A stretch of 13,359 bases of DNA, taken from Alphaproteobacteria bacterium UBA6324. Its GTDB lineage: Bacteria; Pseudomonadota; Alphaproteobacteria; CAAGCB01; CAG-977. The notes under the pieces are model-generated. The model ran no database searches, had not been told where the DNA came from, and worked only from the letters and a program-made list of their open reading frames with translations. The stretch covers positions 1-13,359 of the forward strand of contig DJSW01000012.1 of NCBI GenBank assembly GCA_002439085.1. Direction: 5' to 3'. Within the stretch, counting starts at the first letter, position 1. Each line of letters starts with the position of its first letter. Below are positions 12,730-13,359 of the stretch, in pieces. The position numbers and the translations under genes were made by a program.

Positions 12730-13359
12730 ATGCTGTCTTTGAATTCTAACGCCGAAAAAATTTCCACGTGGGACAAGCACGTTTTGGACGCGTATCTGGT
12801 GGGCGCCGTCGTGTCGATGTCTGGCAAATCCAAGGCCGAAGCCGCCGAAATCGCTGAAAATTACGTCCGCACGACGGATCGCAGCGGTATCCGCGAATCC
12901 GCCGTTGACGCCAAGGCCGCCGAATTGAAAAAAGAAGCCAAGCAGTTCGGTTTGCGCGAAAAATTGAATTACGTGACCGACGCCGATCATGACGTGAAGC
13001 TGGAATTGGTTGCGATCGGCGCAACGTCTTTGGTCGAAACCATGGCCAAATCCGAAGTGATGCCGAACGGTCCCGTCGCGCTGGTCGTTCCCAAAAACGC
13101 CCTGAAAGTGGCCGTCGGTTCCATGGTCAAAGCCGACACGCCCGATAAAAAGGTCAAAGCGGACGAATACGCCGCCGTCAAGCACGCGCAGCTGGTTTTG
13201 AAGCAGCTGAAACGTTGCCTTTCGGCGGAATTCGATCCCGACAGAACGCCGAAAAAATCCCTGATGCAGGAAGCCGGAGAGCTGTACGCCCGTTTCGGTA
13301 ATCCGAGCGGCGGTATGGCGCATAATGATATGCCGGCTGAAAAGCCCGCGGCCGAACCT
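12730..13359 (+). CDS. Uncharacterised protein, 3' end beyond the window
   Basis: An open frame of 210 codons runs without a stop to the right edge. The ATG at 12730 has AAAGGG (12718-12723) upstream; an in-frame ATG at 12715 would add five residues but lacks a ribosome site. I do not recognise the family. The N-terminus is polar (LSLNSNAEKISTWDKHVLD), followed by likely helices (SKAEAAEIAENYV, AKAAELKKEAKQFGLREKL), a hydrophobic stretch around GPVALVVPKNALKVAVGSMV (about 113-132), then a Lys-rich helix (AAVKHAQLVLKQLKRCLSAEF). The last visible residues turn Gly/Pro/Ala-rich, like a linker. No signal peptide or clear membrane span is seen. Codon use matches the neighbours. The promoter and preceding terminator indicate a separate unit. 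Confidence 0.8.
   Translation, partial: MLSLNSNAEKISTWDKHVLDAYLVGAVVSMSGKSKAEAAEIAENYVRTTDRSGIRESAVDAKAAELKKEAKQFGLREKLNYVTDADHDVKLELVAIGATSLVETMAKSEVMPNGPVALVVPKNALKVAVGSMVKADTPDKKVKADEYAAVKHAQLVLKQLKRCLSAEFDPDRTPKKSLMQEAGELYARFGNPSGGMAHNDMPAEKPAAEP

Noticed and set aside
1..13359. CRISPR arrays, insertion sequences, phage or defence genes.
   Set aside because: No regularly spaced repeats, transposase, integrase or toxin-antitoxin pair was seen. The window is a conserved housekeeping block plus two small unknown genes.

Overview
This window is a core transcription and translation locus of a proteobacterium, most likely an alphaproteobacterium. It runs as a single strand of genes on +: end of tuf, tRNA-Trp, secE, nusG, rplK, rplA, rplJ, rplL, rpoB, rpoC. 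Two short genes that I do not recognise follow. The alphaproteobacterial assignment rests on the tuf–trnW–secE–nusG order, a short single-span SecE, an RpoB of 1394 residues carrying a duplicated insert in the lobe region, and an RpoC of 1419 residues. Base composition is intermediate. Codon use is uniform throughout, with GAA far above GAG and Leu mostly CTG/TTG. Nothing in the main block looks foreign.

Layout: 1-66 is the EF-Tu C-terminus; 67-168 holds a terminator hairpin; 169-244 is tRNA-Trp(CCA) with an encoded CCA end; 269-1000 is secE-nusG, tightly coupled; 1001-1119 is a highly structured rplK leader; 1120-2265 is rplK-rplA; 2266-2550 is a multi-hairpin spacer containing the L10-binding leader; 2551-3494 is rplJ-rplL with a hairpin spacer between them; 3495-3645 is a spacer with a long imperfect helix; 3646-12120 is rpoB-rpoC; 12139-12170 is a strong intrinsic terminator. 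Two monocistronic-looking units follow: a 120-residue unknown gene with its own promoter and terminator (12172-12643), then an unknown gene behind a consensus TTGACA promoter that runs off the right edge.

The genes work together as expected. NusG and the beta/beta' subunits form the transcription machinery, L11/L1 and L10/L12 build two ribosomal stalks, and SecE is the essential small subunit of the translocon. Regulation appears to act on the RNA. Intercistronic spacers are rich in stem-loops, two of which fit the known ribosomal-protein autoregulation sites (L1 on the rplK leader, L10 on the rplJ leader). No convincing internal promoter was seen between secE and rpoC.

I do not see a new defence, mobile or biosynthetic system. 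The less ordinary material is the rplK leader with two mutually exclusive pairings, a repeated GAAA-tetraloop hairpin in two spacers, and the two uncharacterised genes downstream of rpoC, where many bacteria have the rpsL-rpsG-fusA operon.
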